Source of the DNA: Cavia porcellus
Lineage: Eukaryota; Chordata; Mammalia; Rodentia; Caviidae
NCBI RefSeq assembly: GCF_034190915.1
Contig: NW_026947485.1
Coordinates: forward strand, 33,431,519 to 33,495,518
Reading direction: 5' to 3'
DNA: 64,000 bases
How positions within the stretch are numbered: the stretch's first letter is position 1; every line of letters begins with the position of its first letter. Made by a program: the position numbers and the translations under genes. Below, piece after piece: positions 13,390 through 25,416 of this stretch. Under the pieces are notes generated by a model. That model did not search any database, was not told the DNA's origin, and was given only the letters and a program-made list of their open reading frames with translations.

Positions 13390-14235
13390 AAGAATAATGG
13401 GACATATTATAGTAACTTTTTGTTGTCCTATTAACCTGACTTGAACCCCAGTATTGCTCTCCCCATCTTGTTCTCTCTGATTATTATATATTCTATTTTG
13501 TTTGATAGTATCAAGTTTGAGGGTATAGGCAATCACTTTGAAGGCAATAAGATATAGTATGATGCCCAATATGGATTGACTATCATCCTTTTTTTTTTTT
13601 TTTTTTTTTTTTTGAAGTCCTGTAAGGTCCTCAGTGTAGATTTTATTGGTTTTGTTCCATAGTGTTTTGATCAATTCTATTATACCTGATGATATAGACA
13701 ACTCAATTTGAAAATAGCCACAGGCACAATGGTAACCACTCTTGATCACCTGGTATTCTATTTTTGCATCACGTGCTATGCCCACCCTTCTGTTCTGACT
13801 CTGTTTTGCTTAGTCACATTTGTTTTTATTCTCTTCAAAAAAGTAATAAGAACCGTGAGAGTAATAAAACCCTAAAAGTCTAATTGTTACTGTAAAAAAG
13901 AGAGGAAAGTAAGGTGGACTAAGGGATATAACCGCAGGTATGTTCGAGAGTGTAGGATGGAAAACCATATAACTGAGCTTTTGTTGGATCATTGAACGGA
14001 ACTGTCTCCAATTCCACTGTATGAATGTTCACTTTTTATGCTTTAATTTAGTGATATGGACAACTGTATATGGAAAGATAATGTGTAGCCTGTTAACTGG
14101 TGATTTCGTACTGTATATATTTTTTTCTAGAAATACTGTATTATTTGTACCCTTTTACTGCATTGTTTTTTTTTAATGTCCTTTCTTTTTTTTTCTTCTC
14201 TCTTTAAATAAAAAAAAAAAAGAAAAAAGAAAAGA
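13390..14235 (+). repeat. Unclassified ~0.85 kb poly(A)-tailed dispersed repeat, copy 2
   Basis: An element-like block ending in 'tttaaataaaaaaaaaaaag' whose last ~270 bases resemble 2541-2815. Shared words include 'accatataactgagctttt', 'ttcactttttatgcttt' and a T-rich pre-tail. It has no gene-like frame: the 132-residue open frame on the - strand merely crosses the internal T25 run (as poly-Lys). The 3' A tail argues for a LINE-mobilised retroelement; the family is unknown to me. Confidence 0.5.
13589..13613. repeat. T25 homopolymer
   Basis: An uninterrupted run of T between 'catcc' and 'gaagtcc'. It could be the reverse-oriented A tail of another small insertion inside the larger repeat. 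Confidence 0.95.
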
Positions 14236-15511
14236 CCCTAGAAAGCCCTGGTTAAAATGATGTATAATTGACTTAGTCTGTACTGACAATCCAAACCCAG
14301 AAGTATATATAACCTAATGAAACCCATGTGCCTACTTTCTAAATAGAAGTTGGTAGACAAATCCTCTAACCTCCCTTTCCAGCCTGAGTACCCCTACCTG
14401 GTCCTCTTACTTAGGAACTCTAGGGATATCACTGCCTAGTCATGGGTTATTGAACAATGGCAAAGTTAAAGTCAAAGCTCTGCATAGAGACCTTTGCCAA
14501 AAATTGGGTGGCTGACCTTACAAGCAAAAGGCAAATGGCAAGAGAGCTTCCCACTGGGCTTTATAAGCATGGTAATAAGAGGCATGTAATCTTGATATCA
14601 AGTACAGAAGTTATGGCTGCTATTTTAAATACATGCTGGGTTTAAAATTTGCTCACATATTCCTAAATCGTGTGTTATTTTTCATATAGTTGAAACCAAA
14701 GAAGCAAAGTCTTAAAGTTTCTTTAAATAGATTTTTTTTCTACATCCTAAAAACCTTAGTCAACATTTTCCCTTATGCTCATGGAGAGTTAATGAACTTA
14801 CTTATTAATATTTTGTAGCACAATTTAAACACGATAGCCTTGCATATCTAAGTACTTCTCTCTGAGCAACAGAAGCTTTAAACTACATTGCACATACCTT
14901 AAAATTCTATGTGTCCTTTGGGGAAATATGTGTACTTGCTGCCTTTGTGTTTAGAAACCCCCATAAACAGAGTGTGTATCTGCTGCTATTACCATCTGGT
15001 AGCTGACATCAATTCCCTTGCTAGTTTACTCCAAAGAGGCAGCCTCATTTGAGTGCTCGCAGTAACATTTGACAGGCTTTGGTGACACAGTGGGAACCAG
15101 GCTTGGTTCCTTTATTGTACTGTCTCACTAGTGGAGATTTCTTAGAGTACAGATCATTTTCAGATTTGGAATATTCTAATGGATTATCTGGAAAGAAGTA
15201 AGCAAGGAAGGGATAATTACTTCATTCTCTGAAGTGCTACTCTTTCCCACGTGCTATGAAGAGGTAAGCAGGGGCCAGAGAGTCTCGTGGTTTCCCCTTA
15301 ATGACCTAAAGCTGCATTAGTCAGCATATAACCAGGGACAATAAGAAGTGGACCATCAGTAAATAATAATTAAATAAACCAACACCTCTTGTGCCAGAAG
15401 TCTTCATTCTGTTTTTTTGAGACTAAAAATTTGTGACTGACTCAATTTAAATGCTTCAGTGTTTACAGAGAAAGCCACATTTTGGTACATTTTGATAGAA
15501 TTCACCCGAAG

Positions 15512-15515
<4 letters not shown>
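14236..15515. other. Intergenic, nothing recognised
   Basis: No supported gene or repeat. The open frame at 14457-14645 has no recognisable domain. Confidence 0.5.

Positions 15516-15542
<27 letters not shown>
15516..15542. repeat. A27 homopolymer
   Basis: An uninterrupted A run; possibly the tail of a small retroposed sequence to its left that is too diverged to name. Confidence 0.95.
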
Positions 15543-15669
15543 CATAATCACAACAAGTTGAATTTTTAGCTAGATGTCCTCTTGTGTCTTTTTGAAAGTA
15601 TCTCTAAGGTTGTTGATGTCCATTCTTTATCTCGGAGGCAGATTTTAATTTATAATCATTTTAGTGGCT

Positions 15670-15880
15670 TAGTCTACAGATGCTGGAATCCAACTGGAAT
15701 TATATCTTTTCTTTGTCATTTCTTGGCCGTGTGGTTAACCTTTCTGTGTCTCACTATTTTTACTTCTAAAAGAGGATGATAATGGTAGTAGCTACTTCAT
15801 GGGATTGTTGTCAGGATTAAACAAATAGTTTTATAATAAATACTTAAATGTCAGGCATAGAGTAATCACTCAAGTAAATG
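15670..15880 (-). repeat. MIR SINE fragment, reverse
   Basis: Read on the + strand it carries the reversed MIR order: 'tttcttggccgtgtggttaa', 'cctttctgtgtctca', 'aaaagaggatgataatggta', 'tcatgggattgttgtcagga' and 'taaatacttaaatgtcaggc'. This matches MIR on the - strand over most of its length, one of the better preserved copies here. Confidence 0.8.
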
Positions 15881-15929
15881 CAGGAAATTTTGTTGACAAC
15901 TTATCATTGTTTAAATATTAAGAAAAAAA

Positions 15930-16770
15930 GAAAAGGGAAACTCGCATCTAGACAAGATGGTATAGAAAATAGGCAAATAACATGAAGACTTTTTGATGAA
16001 GAAGGTATACGTGAATACGTATTCAGTAACATTAGCTATCAAGAAAATGCAAATTAAGAATTTAGTGAGATACCACTTCACACCTACTAGGATGGTTAAA
16101 ACAAAAAATAGTGGATAGTGAAAATGCCAAAATCTAGCAAAGATGCAGAGACCGGATCTCTCCCTCGTTGCTGTGAGAATGAAAAATGGTACAGCCACAC
16201 TGGAAGAAAGCATGGCAATTTCTTCTAAATTTAAACATACAATTACTACATGAGCCAGCAATTGTATTTTTGGGCAATTATCCCAGAAAAATTAAAATTT
16301 ATATTCACACAAAAACCTGTACACAAATGTTCCTAGCACCTTTATTGGCAACAGAAGAAAACTAAATCACCCAAATAGCCTTCAGCAGGTGCCTAGATAG
16401 ACAATATGTGCTATATCCTTGAAGTGGAATATTTCTCAGCGATAAAAAAGAATGAACTATACACATAAAATATCCTCAATAAATTCGTAAGGAATTATGC
16501 TAAACAGAAAAAGTCAGCACCAATTATTACATAGCACATGATTTTATTGATATAGCATTCTTGAAGTGACAAAACTGTAGACATGGAGGACAGATTATTG
16601 CTTGCTAAGAATGACCCTGGAGGCCGGAAGGGAGGTAAGGGGAGGTGTGGCCATAAAGTAATAGAAGGAGAAAGCTTTATGCTGCTGGAGAAATATTCAA
16701 AATCTTAACTGTGGTGGCGGATTTAGGAAACTTCTCAGATGATAAAACTGTAGAATTCATATACATCTGA
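15930..16770 (+). mobile_element. Old L1 ORF2 3' part and 3' UTR
   Basis: Landmarks of L1 in order on the + strand: 'ctatcaagaaaatgcaaatt', 'gagataccacttcacaccta', 'gtacagccacactggaag', 'atcccagaaaaattaaaa', 'tggaatatttctcagcgata' and a 3' UTR-like 'tgaagtgacaaaactgtaga'. It is 5'-truncated, with several frame breaks. Confidence 0.88.
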
Positions 16771-18440
16771 AAAGATATGAATAAATTAGGTGTATTGGAT
16801 CCATATCAACATCCTGATCGAGGTATTCGAGGTATTCAACTATACTTTCATAAAATACCATGATTTGGAGGAAATTATCACAATATACCAGAGAAATATA
16901 TCTACTATCTATAATTATGTCTTATTTCTTTTTAAATTTTTTATTTTAAAAAGCAAAACAGAAAAAAAGAGAGAAATGATAAAAGAATTTCAAAAAAGAA
17001 AAAAAAGTAGGGAATTAACCCTAGTTACTATATTGCACATTGTTATCTCAGAACTAGTTGTTCAGGTTACAAAATCTAGATACATTGTCACTGTGTATAA
17101 ATCTGTAATTATCTCCTTAAAATTTTTAATAAAAACAAAAGGAAAAGACAACTCTTCACCTCTTAGTTTAGTAGGTCCTGATATCTGACAATTAACATAT
17201 GGAAGATCAAATACGTTCCATATTGTAATTTCAATGAAATGGCAAGAGATGATATCAGATTTTCTTGTAGGTAAACTCTAATGTATCATCCCCATTATCA
17301 AGAGTTAAAATATGTTCATACCGCCCAGTACAAATACATAGACACTTATTTACCAGAAGATATTGATCTGAGACAGCTAATTCCCTCTCAGAGGGGTTGG
17401 TTGGTACAATCAAAGGAGATCCAGTAAGATTTCTGGGATGAATCCAGCCTGAAATCTGTTCATATTCTTTCTTTCTCTTTCTCCCCCACCCCTTACACAC
17501 AGACACCTCACTCTGTGTCAAAACCCCTTTACTCACCAGCACATAAACTTCCCTAGATTGATTTTGAAAGGCAGATCTTTGAAGCGAACATTTTATAAAT
17601 TACTGACTGAAATAAATCATCTGGAAGTGTTCATTACTGTGATTGCTCTTTTTCATAGAGATGAAATATTTGTGATTAAAATAAAAATATCATTTGAAGC
17701 TCATTACCATTAGGCATCCATCAGGAATAAGCCAGAAGCCAATGCCGCCACACAACAGAAGGCTTCTGGACACACAAATCATGTCACAGTCACAATGGCT
17801 CCTTGCACTTCCTCTGAGGTAAGCGCTGCAGGCCATGGGTCCTCAGCACTGTACACATGTGGCTACTATTTAGAGCTCTCTGAGGTATAGATTTACATTA
17901 CCATCTGCCATTTCCATTACTGTTTACATCTGCCTTAAAAGGGGGACAGGCCGTGATCAATCAAAGTACGTGTAGAAAACCCTGAGGGGGGAAAAATCAA
18001 CAACAGCAACAACCTGTTCTTGGGAGAAGTACATGTGTCCATCCGAAAGAGCACTGAGAAATGCGTACTCCTCTTTTTTGCAAATATCCCCTTTGAAATG
18101 TGGAAAATTATTTTTTTTTATTCTAGGGACCTTGCTTTATTCCAGCTGGTAAAAGCATCCATATTTAAAGCCACTACCAAAAGCTAAAATAACTAATGAA
18201 ATTATTTGGTGTCTAGGTACACATCTTCGAGATCTCTTTCCTTATTAATAGTTATTTTTATAGGCTATCAACAATTAAATATGGTTAACTAGTATGGTTT
18301 TTTTTTTTTTTGAACTGTGGAAAAAATAACAAAGAATTTCTTAAAATCTTCAGGCCACTATACCTTAAAACAGTTTCTAGACTCTGAGAAAAACCAGAAA
18401 TATCTCAACTATATATGCTTTTAAATTAATTTATTGATAA
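16771..18440. other. Intergenic, no gene seen
   Basis: AT-rich sequence with A-rich patches (for example 16935-17010). The 132-codon frame starting at 16790 is Lys/Ile-rich and has no family resemblance. No RNA gene or regulatory unit was identified. Confidence 0.45.
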
Positions 18441-19515
18441 ATTACCTTCACAAACATTGGAAACCTTGGCTTATGAAAGATCATTAAGAAATTGAGAACA
18501 AACCACAAATTAAGATTAAATATCTGCGAACTGTATTTCTGATGAAGGACTGGTATCTAAAACATATAAAGAACTTTGAAATTTCAACAATAAAACTTTT
18601 AATCCAACTAGCAAGTGAGTAAAGAACATGAAGGGACATTTCACAGGTGACAAGTGAGCGTATGAAAACATGCTTAACAGCTTCAGCCATCCACAAAGTG
18701 TGAATGAAAACCACAGTGAGATAATATTATATTCCTATGATGGTGACTTTTTCAAAATAATGACTTTCAGAAATACAAAACTCTGGCTAAAATATGGAGA
18801 AGCTAGAGTATTCATACAGTGCTGGTGAGAGTAAGAACTGGTAGAGCCACTTTGATGTTATCATAGAGTCAAACATACAATTGCTAGAAATTATACTTCT
18901 CGGCTTTCATCCCAGAGAAATGAAAAATTTTGCTCATATAGAGACCTCTGTCTATGCAAATGCTCATAACAGCTTTATTTGTAATAGCTAAAATTTGAGA
19001 AAAACCCAGATGTTTTTCAACAGGTGGACAATTAAATAATCTGCCACTTGCCAAAGAATACTATTCAGCAATAAAAAGGAACAAATTATTGTATAGATGC
19101 AGGCAACAACCTGGCTATCTTGCCTGAGAATAATTTTAAGTGAAAAAAGTCAATCCCTGAAGGTTAGGTAGTCTTTCATTCCATTTTTATAACATTTTGA
19201 AATGCAAAATTATAAAAATGGAGAAGAGATCAGTGGTCTCCAAGGGTTAATGAATGTGTGGGGCCAGGACAGGCGAGGAGGGAGATGTGTCTGCCTAGGT
19301 AGGCAAGAAGAGGGAGACCTGTGTGGGCAGAGGGTCTTGTATGACTGAATCACTATCAGTATACTGGTTTTGATAGTGTAACATAAGTTTGGAAGATGTT
19401 ACCACTGGAGCCTGGGGGCGGGGTTACGAGTACAGGGGTTCTTTATGTATTATTCTTACAATTGCGCGTGAACCTACAATTATCTCAAAAGGTTTCGCTT
19501 TTTTAAAAAAGAATG
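18441..19515 (+). mobile_element. Old L1 ORF2 3' part and 3' UTR
   Basis: A second L1M-like tail on the + strand: 'gaaggactggtatctaaaac', 'catgaagggacatttcacag', 'gagcgtatgaaaacatgctt', 'cagagaaatgaaaaattttg', 'aatactattcagcaataaaa' and 'atcagtggtctccaagggtt'. It runs through about 1 kb including 3' UTR sequence and lies just upstream of the PPP1R17 promoter region. Confidence 0.88.
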
Positions 19516-20363
19516 TAAAAGTATAGGAAGAAAGTGTGTCTTTCCCACTCAAGTTTGGAAAGAAGGTGCTGCTAACACGGTGGCTGAAAAAGCTGTTGGA
19601 AGATGAAACATGCAGCTGGGGATGGAGGGCTGATTCTGGGAACTGTCCCCCTCAGCATCCTAGGGACTGTCCCTCCTGATCAGGATGGTTACAAAGGAAA
19701 GAGCACATATGCCAGCAGTTAGGAGGCAACACAAGCCATACAGATAGTTAAGTTTAGAAATGTGAAAGGAAAAAAGAGTTAAGATAAGGACTAGCTGTGA
19801 AGAAATCCGACTCTCCAAAAAGAAATGTCTTTAGTAGAGGGTAAGTTAATTAACAACCTCTCCCTTACCTCCAGGCTGGGTTTTGAAGAACTTAGAAATG
19901 GAGAGTAACAAGTTTCCTTTGAATTCTACCTAAGTAACTGATTTTCTTGAAGCTCTGCATTACACAGCCTAAACCCCAATGGGTTATTTTATACTCTCAA
20001 AGCCACCTACACATGGAGATGTTCGTCATTGTATAAATATTAGTGATTACTACTATTAGCATCGCTTTTTCCATTACAACATCACTCTGAAAGACAGTAG
20101 GGATGGTTAAACCCCAAATGACTTGAGGGTCAAAAATTTGAGGGGGCCACCTTTAGGGCAAGTTAGTTAACTATTCTATGCCTCAGTTTCCATGTTCACA
20201 ATATCAGGACACAAAAACAAATGGGCTGGATTTGTAAGGAGATTCAAAGTTGTAGTAGCCACTTTGTGTGAGTTTCTCAGGTGTACTTCTTAGGAACTCA
20301 AAATGGGACTTAATATATTTTTGTGCAATGTAATTATTGTCATGCAGAGCAGTGATGGCGAGG
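19516..20363. other. Upstream flank of PPP1R17
   Basis: Non-coding sequence before the presumed first exon. I see no clear TATA box or CpG island. 'cctcagtttccatgttcaca' near 20182 may be a MIR scrap. Enhancer or promoter elements cannot be told apart by eye. Confidence 0.4.
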
Positions 20364-20425
<62 letters not shown>

Positions 20426-20427
20426 TC
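20364..20427. repeat. (CT)n microsatellite at the PPP1R17 promoter
   Basis: Sixty-odd bases of CT dinucleotides with one 'ctttct' break, followed by 'ccctctccatccccc'. It ends about 185 bases before the splice donor of the presumed first exon, so it sits in or just upstream of the core promoter. Polypyrimidine tracts there can affect expression, but that is inference. Confidence 0.95.
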
Positions 20428-20469
20428 CATCCCCCTTGCCCTGGTGTCTCAGAAACAGAGCATCCCCAT

Positions 20470-20611
20470 GGCAACAGCAGCAGCTGGTCCCTAGATAAGA
20501 GGAGCTGGAGCTGAGCTGGGCAGCAGCAGCCACAGCACAGAGAAACAGCCCAGCCTCTCCACACAAGCTCTTCCTCCAGTCTCCTGCCCGCTGCCGTATC
20601 TGTGCTGGTTG
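20470..20611 (+). other. Presumed PPP1R17 non-coding exon 1 (5' UTR) and core promoter
   Basis: A GC-richer stretch with several CAGCAG/AGCTG words ends at a very good splice donor, GGTTG|GTAAGTG after 20611. It is the only such donor seen in a suitable place upstream of the start-codon exon, and no in-frame coding sequence is evident, as expected for a leader exon. The transcription start is not visible in the sequence, so the left edge is a guess. Transcript data would settle it. Confidence 0.5.
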
Positions 20612-21489
20612 GTAAGTGCTTCAAATTTTTTTCCTGCACAAACTTTTGTGATGAGAAAAGCAAGTTTCTAATAACTTATGGCTTTTTCATGGTTGTTGGA
20701 ACAAAGAAGTCTGCCGCTGGTGGCATAAGGTTGGGCCTTATAAGCTAAACTGAGGTGAGGCGGGAAACCAAAAAAAAAAACACTTGAACATCAATCATTT
20801 TTCTGAGAGAAGTGGGGTCTCAAGTTCTGTGGGAGTCTGTGCCCTCAGAGACTCAACCGAGAAGTTTCAGGGTGCATACTACTCATGTATCTGTGTGTGC
20901 ACACAGCAAGAAGGGTCTTACTCTACGTGGCTGGGAAAAGAATCCTTCTCAAAATCATCCCTGTGCCCTCCTTCACGTGCAGTCAGTCCTTGAGGGATTT
21001 ATAAAGTTAGGTCTTTTAAATGAACAAATGAACAAATGTGATCTTCAAATGTACTTTTTGACTGAAACTAAATCTTCAGGTTAAAAAGAATGCTAGAAAA
21101 GGTGTAAACTGTACAAAGCCTGATAGTACAGGAACTAGACACTATATTGGGCCATGGAAATAATTTTTGAACTTCTTATCCATCACCTAAAGCCAGCCTG
21201 ATTATTTTGGAGATATTATTTAGATTAATTTATTAATCTAAATGTCCATTCACCCCTGCGAATGAGTATTACTGTGTTTGCAAGATCTAGAAATGGGTGT
21301 TGTGCAGTTGATCTACACTTTAGAATATTCTAACCTCATTACCAGTTTCAAAGAAGGTCAGAGATAGAGTGACATTAGCCTGACAATCAGTGTAGATCCA
21401 TTAAATCTAGGTATTATAAGCACAAAGGCAGGGCGGGTGAGAGATCAAGGCCACCCACACTTCTTAGGGGATTAGCATACTCAAGTCCT

Positions 21490-21680
21490 AGGCTGGGCAC
21501 TCTGTAGACATTGTGTGTTAACACTCTCAGCAGTCTTGGAGAACAGTCCTAGCATTCAGATTTTATAGACCCAGAAACTAAGTTTCCAAGAGAGCACATT
21601 GCTTGCGCAAGTTCACCCAGTCAGAGTGGGACAAGGTACCAATCTCCTGCTTCTTCCTCAGACTGCCTCCGAGCATGTAA
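21490..21680 (+). repeat. MIR SINE fragment
   Basis: Phrases 'cagattttatagacccagaa', 'actaagtttccaagagagca' and 'gcgcaagttcacccagtcag' follow the MIR core-to-tail order on the + strand. Confidence 0.7.
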
Positions 21681-23261
21681 GGCTTATAGTCAGGGTGGAA
21701 TGCTCTACCCCTGAACTACACTAGGCATCCTCATCTCCAACTGAGAAATCTCCTCAGGGTTTTAAGTACCTGGACAAACTTCTGACTTCAAACTGGACTG
21801 AAGAGTTTCCCCTGAACCAGAAAGTAGCTCAAACTGTGGAGACTAACTTCAGCAAAACATGTCCTCAGATTCCTGCAGGCTGAACTGGCGTGTGGGCCCT
21901 TCAGAGTTCAGCAGGATCATATCTTAGTACCCAGCGTCTTGGCTCTTTAGCCCCTGTTCTCAAAAGTTTATGTGGCTGCCACCAATGTTTGCTGCATATT
22001 GTATACCGGTTTGTATATCTCCTCTCTCAGTGATATTTGCATTTACAAGTGTCTGTGAAAAGAAATTGACCCTTGTGAAAAGTATTAGTTAGAAATTTGC
22101 AAGAATTTAGCATGTGGGGTTTGGAAAAACTCCCTCAAGTCCTAAAATCACATTTCTTGGTCTCTTATAGGCCAAACCTACATTGTTTCAAAAGCAGTCA
22201 CCAGAAATATAGTTCAGATCCTCAAGCCTTGATTGTCTAATTGAAAAAATCTGAAAAATTCTGAAAACTAACAAGGTTTGTTCAATATTAATTCATTTAG
22301 TTACAAAATCTCATCTGCAACCATCTGAATCTTTATGTGGTCTGTCTTCTCTTCTTTTATTATGAATATTGATAGTTTGGATGCAGAAATGATGCCTGTA
22401 TTGCTGGCTTTCCTTGAGACCCTCTAAGGATATTATGTAATAGAACTCATGATTTTCACACTGTATTTGGCTTTAGGCTTATATAGTTAGCGTAGGTGAA
22501 CAATACTGACCATCACCATGCAGTCTGTCATTACTCTGTTAAAATTCAGAGATGATGTGGAAACAATGAATGGAAAAAGAGTATCGAAGGAGTGACAAGT
22601 CTTTGTGCTAGTGACAGTCTGTGAAACACTCCCAAATATAAAGTCTTCATCCACAATCACCTTTGAACGCATGCCCTTAGCATGTGGAGTCCTACATATC
22701 TTCCTCAAATCTGAAGACCCAAAAGATCAACTGAATGGCTATGAAGGGAAGAGCTAGTGCTTCAGAAAATCTCCAAGACACAAAGAGCTGCTGAGGGAGA
22801 TGATGAAACCTCCCTTGGCTGAAGGTCACGGGGAGTATCTCTTTTAGATGTCCACTTGGGGGAGAGACTGAAATAAAGATAAGAAGGTATGGCCAGTGAG
22901 GAATAGAAAGTGAAAATATCCCATTGTTTAATTCAAGAATTAGACAAGCTCACCTCTTACAGTGGCTCACTCCTACAGAGCACCCATCTCTCTGAGTGTA
23001 AAAATGGAGGGTACTACAGGAGCTGAATTCCTCTTGTGTTCATTGACCAGGTAAAGTGACAGTGACCAAGATGATATGACATTCCAAACAGTTCTCCCCT
23101 TCACGTATGTATTGTTTTCTTGGTTTAAGATTTTCTGATCAACAAAGCATAATGACATCATCCAAGATGAAAGTATCTTATAATCTCATAGGTAAACCAT
23201 GTCTTTGCCAAACATGAGCTATTTCTTTAATATATAATATAGCTAAAGGTACATAATAATA

Positions 23262-23375
23262 GCTGTCATTTGAAAAATGCCTACCATATATTAAGCATAT
23301 CTCAACTTCATAGTAACTCTACCAAGTAGATATTATTATTTGACAGAAATACTGAGAGTAAGAATGGGGGAAGAA
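23262..23375 (+). repeat. MIR SINE fragment
   Basis: 'ctgtcatttgaaaaatgcct', 'atattaagcatatctcaact', 'atagtaactctaccaagtag' and 'tattattatttgacagaaat' match MIR at low identity. A second, weaker MIR-like stretch follows at about 23500-23610. Confidence 0.6.
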
Positions 23376-23734
23376 AGGGTTATAAGATACTGAGTGTCAT
23401 CTGTAGGGCTGCCCAAAAGAAGCTAGTCTTTTCAAATTTTGTCATAGCAACAGTAGCTTCTAGGGAGAGAGACAAAACATGAGTATACTGCACATGGACT
23501 CCGTTTATCCTCACAACATCATTAAGATTTAGCAACTTTATCAAGGCAATGTGAGTTTTTAGTTCAACGGCTAAGATTTACTCCTGGTCTATTTGATTCA
23601 AAACTCTAGACTCAAATTAAATAACTAGCTGTGTGACACATGGAAGCAGTTGAGCAGCTTACCTTAAACTGGGGAGAAGGAAATGGGTACGCTGCCAGAT
23701 AGAACTGACTGTAGACAGCAGAAAAGACCAAGCT

Positions 23735-23850
23735 CAAATACTGATTCTGACTGTGAGTATGACACGGCAGATCAACTCAAACTCTTTGAGCCTCAGCTTC
23801 TTTTTCTGGAAGTGAAGATTTTGAGCAGATCCTCCATGGGGTGATTGTTT
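23735..23850 (-). repeat. MIR SINE fragment, reverse
   Basis: The + strand carries the reversed MIR pattern: 'gtatgacacggcagatcaac', then 'tttgagcctcagcttctttt' and 'ctggaagtgaagat'. Confidence 0.55.
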
Positions 23851-24720
23851 CAGCATAAGTTCTTTGATTGGAGGCATGATTTCTCAGAGAGGAGGAAGAT
23901 TGGTTAAATACGTGCAGAGGGTATTTGAGGCTGTCATTTTGCCTGGAGGCCTCAATACTGAGCCCACTCCTCCAGAGCCTTCCCTTAGCTCTTCCCTTCA
24001 TTCACGTGTGGGTGGGTGGAGGGCTAGCCAAGGTAACAGCGCACTCTGCATAGTCCCAGGGAGTTGGCAATCTCTGCAAACACAAAGAACAATGGTCTAA
24101 ATTGATTTATGCTGAAGTCACTCAGCACAATCAGTCTGCTCAGAGTGACACTAAAAGCCAAGCTCAAGTGATCAGTTAATGGCTCCATCTGCTATGCAAT
24201 GATCTCAGCTCCTGGTAGGAAAGACCCTCCAGCCTTTCCTGAGAACGCCAGCATAGTCCTCAGAAGACAGCTGAGTTGTACTCATTCTAGGGGCTTGAAA
24301 CATAACCATGACTGGTCTGTGTTTCTCTGTATGTTGCAGCTCCAGGAAACTTAAGTGAATAGAATCAGCTTGGTTCTTTTACCTTTATTCATTTCTCCCC
24401 TACCATTTTTGCTTTTATAGGATATGTTTAACAAATTACTAGAGAAAAACTCAAGAATCAGAATCTAAGAAGGCTGTAGTGAAACTAATGTATTTCTCAT
24501 TGAGACCTGCCACATGTCCATTTTAGATTTCCATTCCTAGACAACGGCTATATGTAATACCTCTGAAAAGTTCCAACAGATTTGTGATCCAGGAAAGAAG
24601 GGGATAAGATGAGGCTTACTCTCATGTCAGATATCCCCAGGGAGGAAATAACAAAGATCCTTTCCAGATCTAGATGTTCTCCTGCTGCATCTCTACCACT
24701 CTCTTAGAGTGGCTGGAAAG

Positions 24721-24798
24721 ACTGTTTCATTACTTTAAAGTTACTGAACAGAGTAACTGAAGTTCACTGTCTCATTACTTTAAAGTTACAGAATAGAG
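24721..24798. repeat. 45-bp tandem duplication
   Basis: A 33-base unit beginning ACTGTTTCATTACTTTAAAG at 24721 recurs at 24766 with about three substitutions, giving a period of 45 bases. This looks like a simple slippage or tandem duplication in intron 1. Confidence 0.85.
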
Positions 24799-24879
24799 CA
24801 AATGAGTGCCCTGGAAAATTTGGGCTCAAGCAGATTCTGTTTTAAAGAGACTTGAGTGTCTAGTGGAAGTCTGTAGAAC

Positions 24880-25000
24880 TAGATTTAAATCAGAAGCAGC
24901 TCACTTGGTACATGCATGACCATGTAAATTAAGTAAACTTTGTGAGCCTCCCTTTTTATATCTGTGAAGAAAATATAATCATACTTTGCAGAATTTAAAA
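24880..25000 (-). repeat. Weak MIR fragment, reverse
   Basis: 'catgaccatgtaaattaagt', 'ctttgtgagcctcccttttt' and 'atctgtgaagaaaatataat' resemble reversed MIR (the 'CTCAGTTTCCTCATCTGTAAAATG' region). Low identity. Confidence 0.45.
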
Positions 25001-25334
25001 AACACAGGCAAGGTTTGGTCAATATTTTCTATAACTCTAAGCCAATTCATTTCTACTTCAGACTGGATAAGTACTTATTCTGAATCTCCTAAAATGGGCT
25101 AATATTAAATCTTTGCTTAATGACTGAGAAATGTATGTTTGATTTCAGTTTTAATTTTAACTATCTATAAAAAGCAGACCTGAAAAACAGGATTGAATTG
25201 GGAACATTATTGTTCACTCAATAAATATATTTATTGCATAAGTAAATGAATGAATTACCAGAAAGCACACTTAGGGACTATTTCTTATACTTTGATAGTG
25301 CTGGAGAAGAAATATATACACCCTCTGTCTTTCA

Positions 25335-25416
25335 ATGATGTCTACTGAGCAAATGCAGCCCCTGGAGCTATCAGAAGACAGACTGGACAAGCTAGACCCT
25401 CGCTGCAGCCACTTGG
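25335..25416 (+). CDS. PPP1R17: PPP1R17 coding segment 1 (start-codon exon)
   Basis: Encodes residues 1-27 ([20 protein letters not shown] to CSHL) plus the first base of codon 28, then the donor G|GTAAATG. The likely acceptor is 'tttgatag' ending at 25298, which would give a 36-base untranslated leader in this exon; that acceptor is inferred. An open frame continues past the donor into the intron for 49 codons without family resemblance, so the splice call is preferred. Confidence 0.95.

Larger units (their letters stand above)
20612..25298 (+). other. PPP1R17 intron 1 (presumed)
   Basis: About 4.7 kb of non-coding DNA between the presumed exon 1 donor and the acceptor before the start-codon exon. 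It contains several MIR fragments and a small tandem duplication, annotated separately. No other exon-like coding sequence was recognised. Confidence 0.5.

Noticed and set aside
1..20363. Last exons of the upstream neighbour expected from human synteny (ITPRID1)
   Set aside because: No sequence resembling such exons was recognised; the neighbour may lie outside the window.
20204..20663. Open frames of 107-120 codons across the CT tract on the - strand
   Set aside because: Glu/Arg alternation comes from the GA dinucleotide repeat, and the region is better explained as the PPP1R17 promoter and leader exon.
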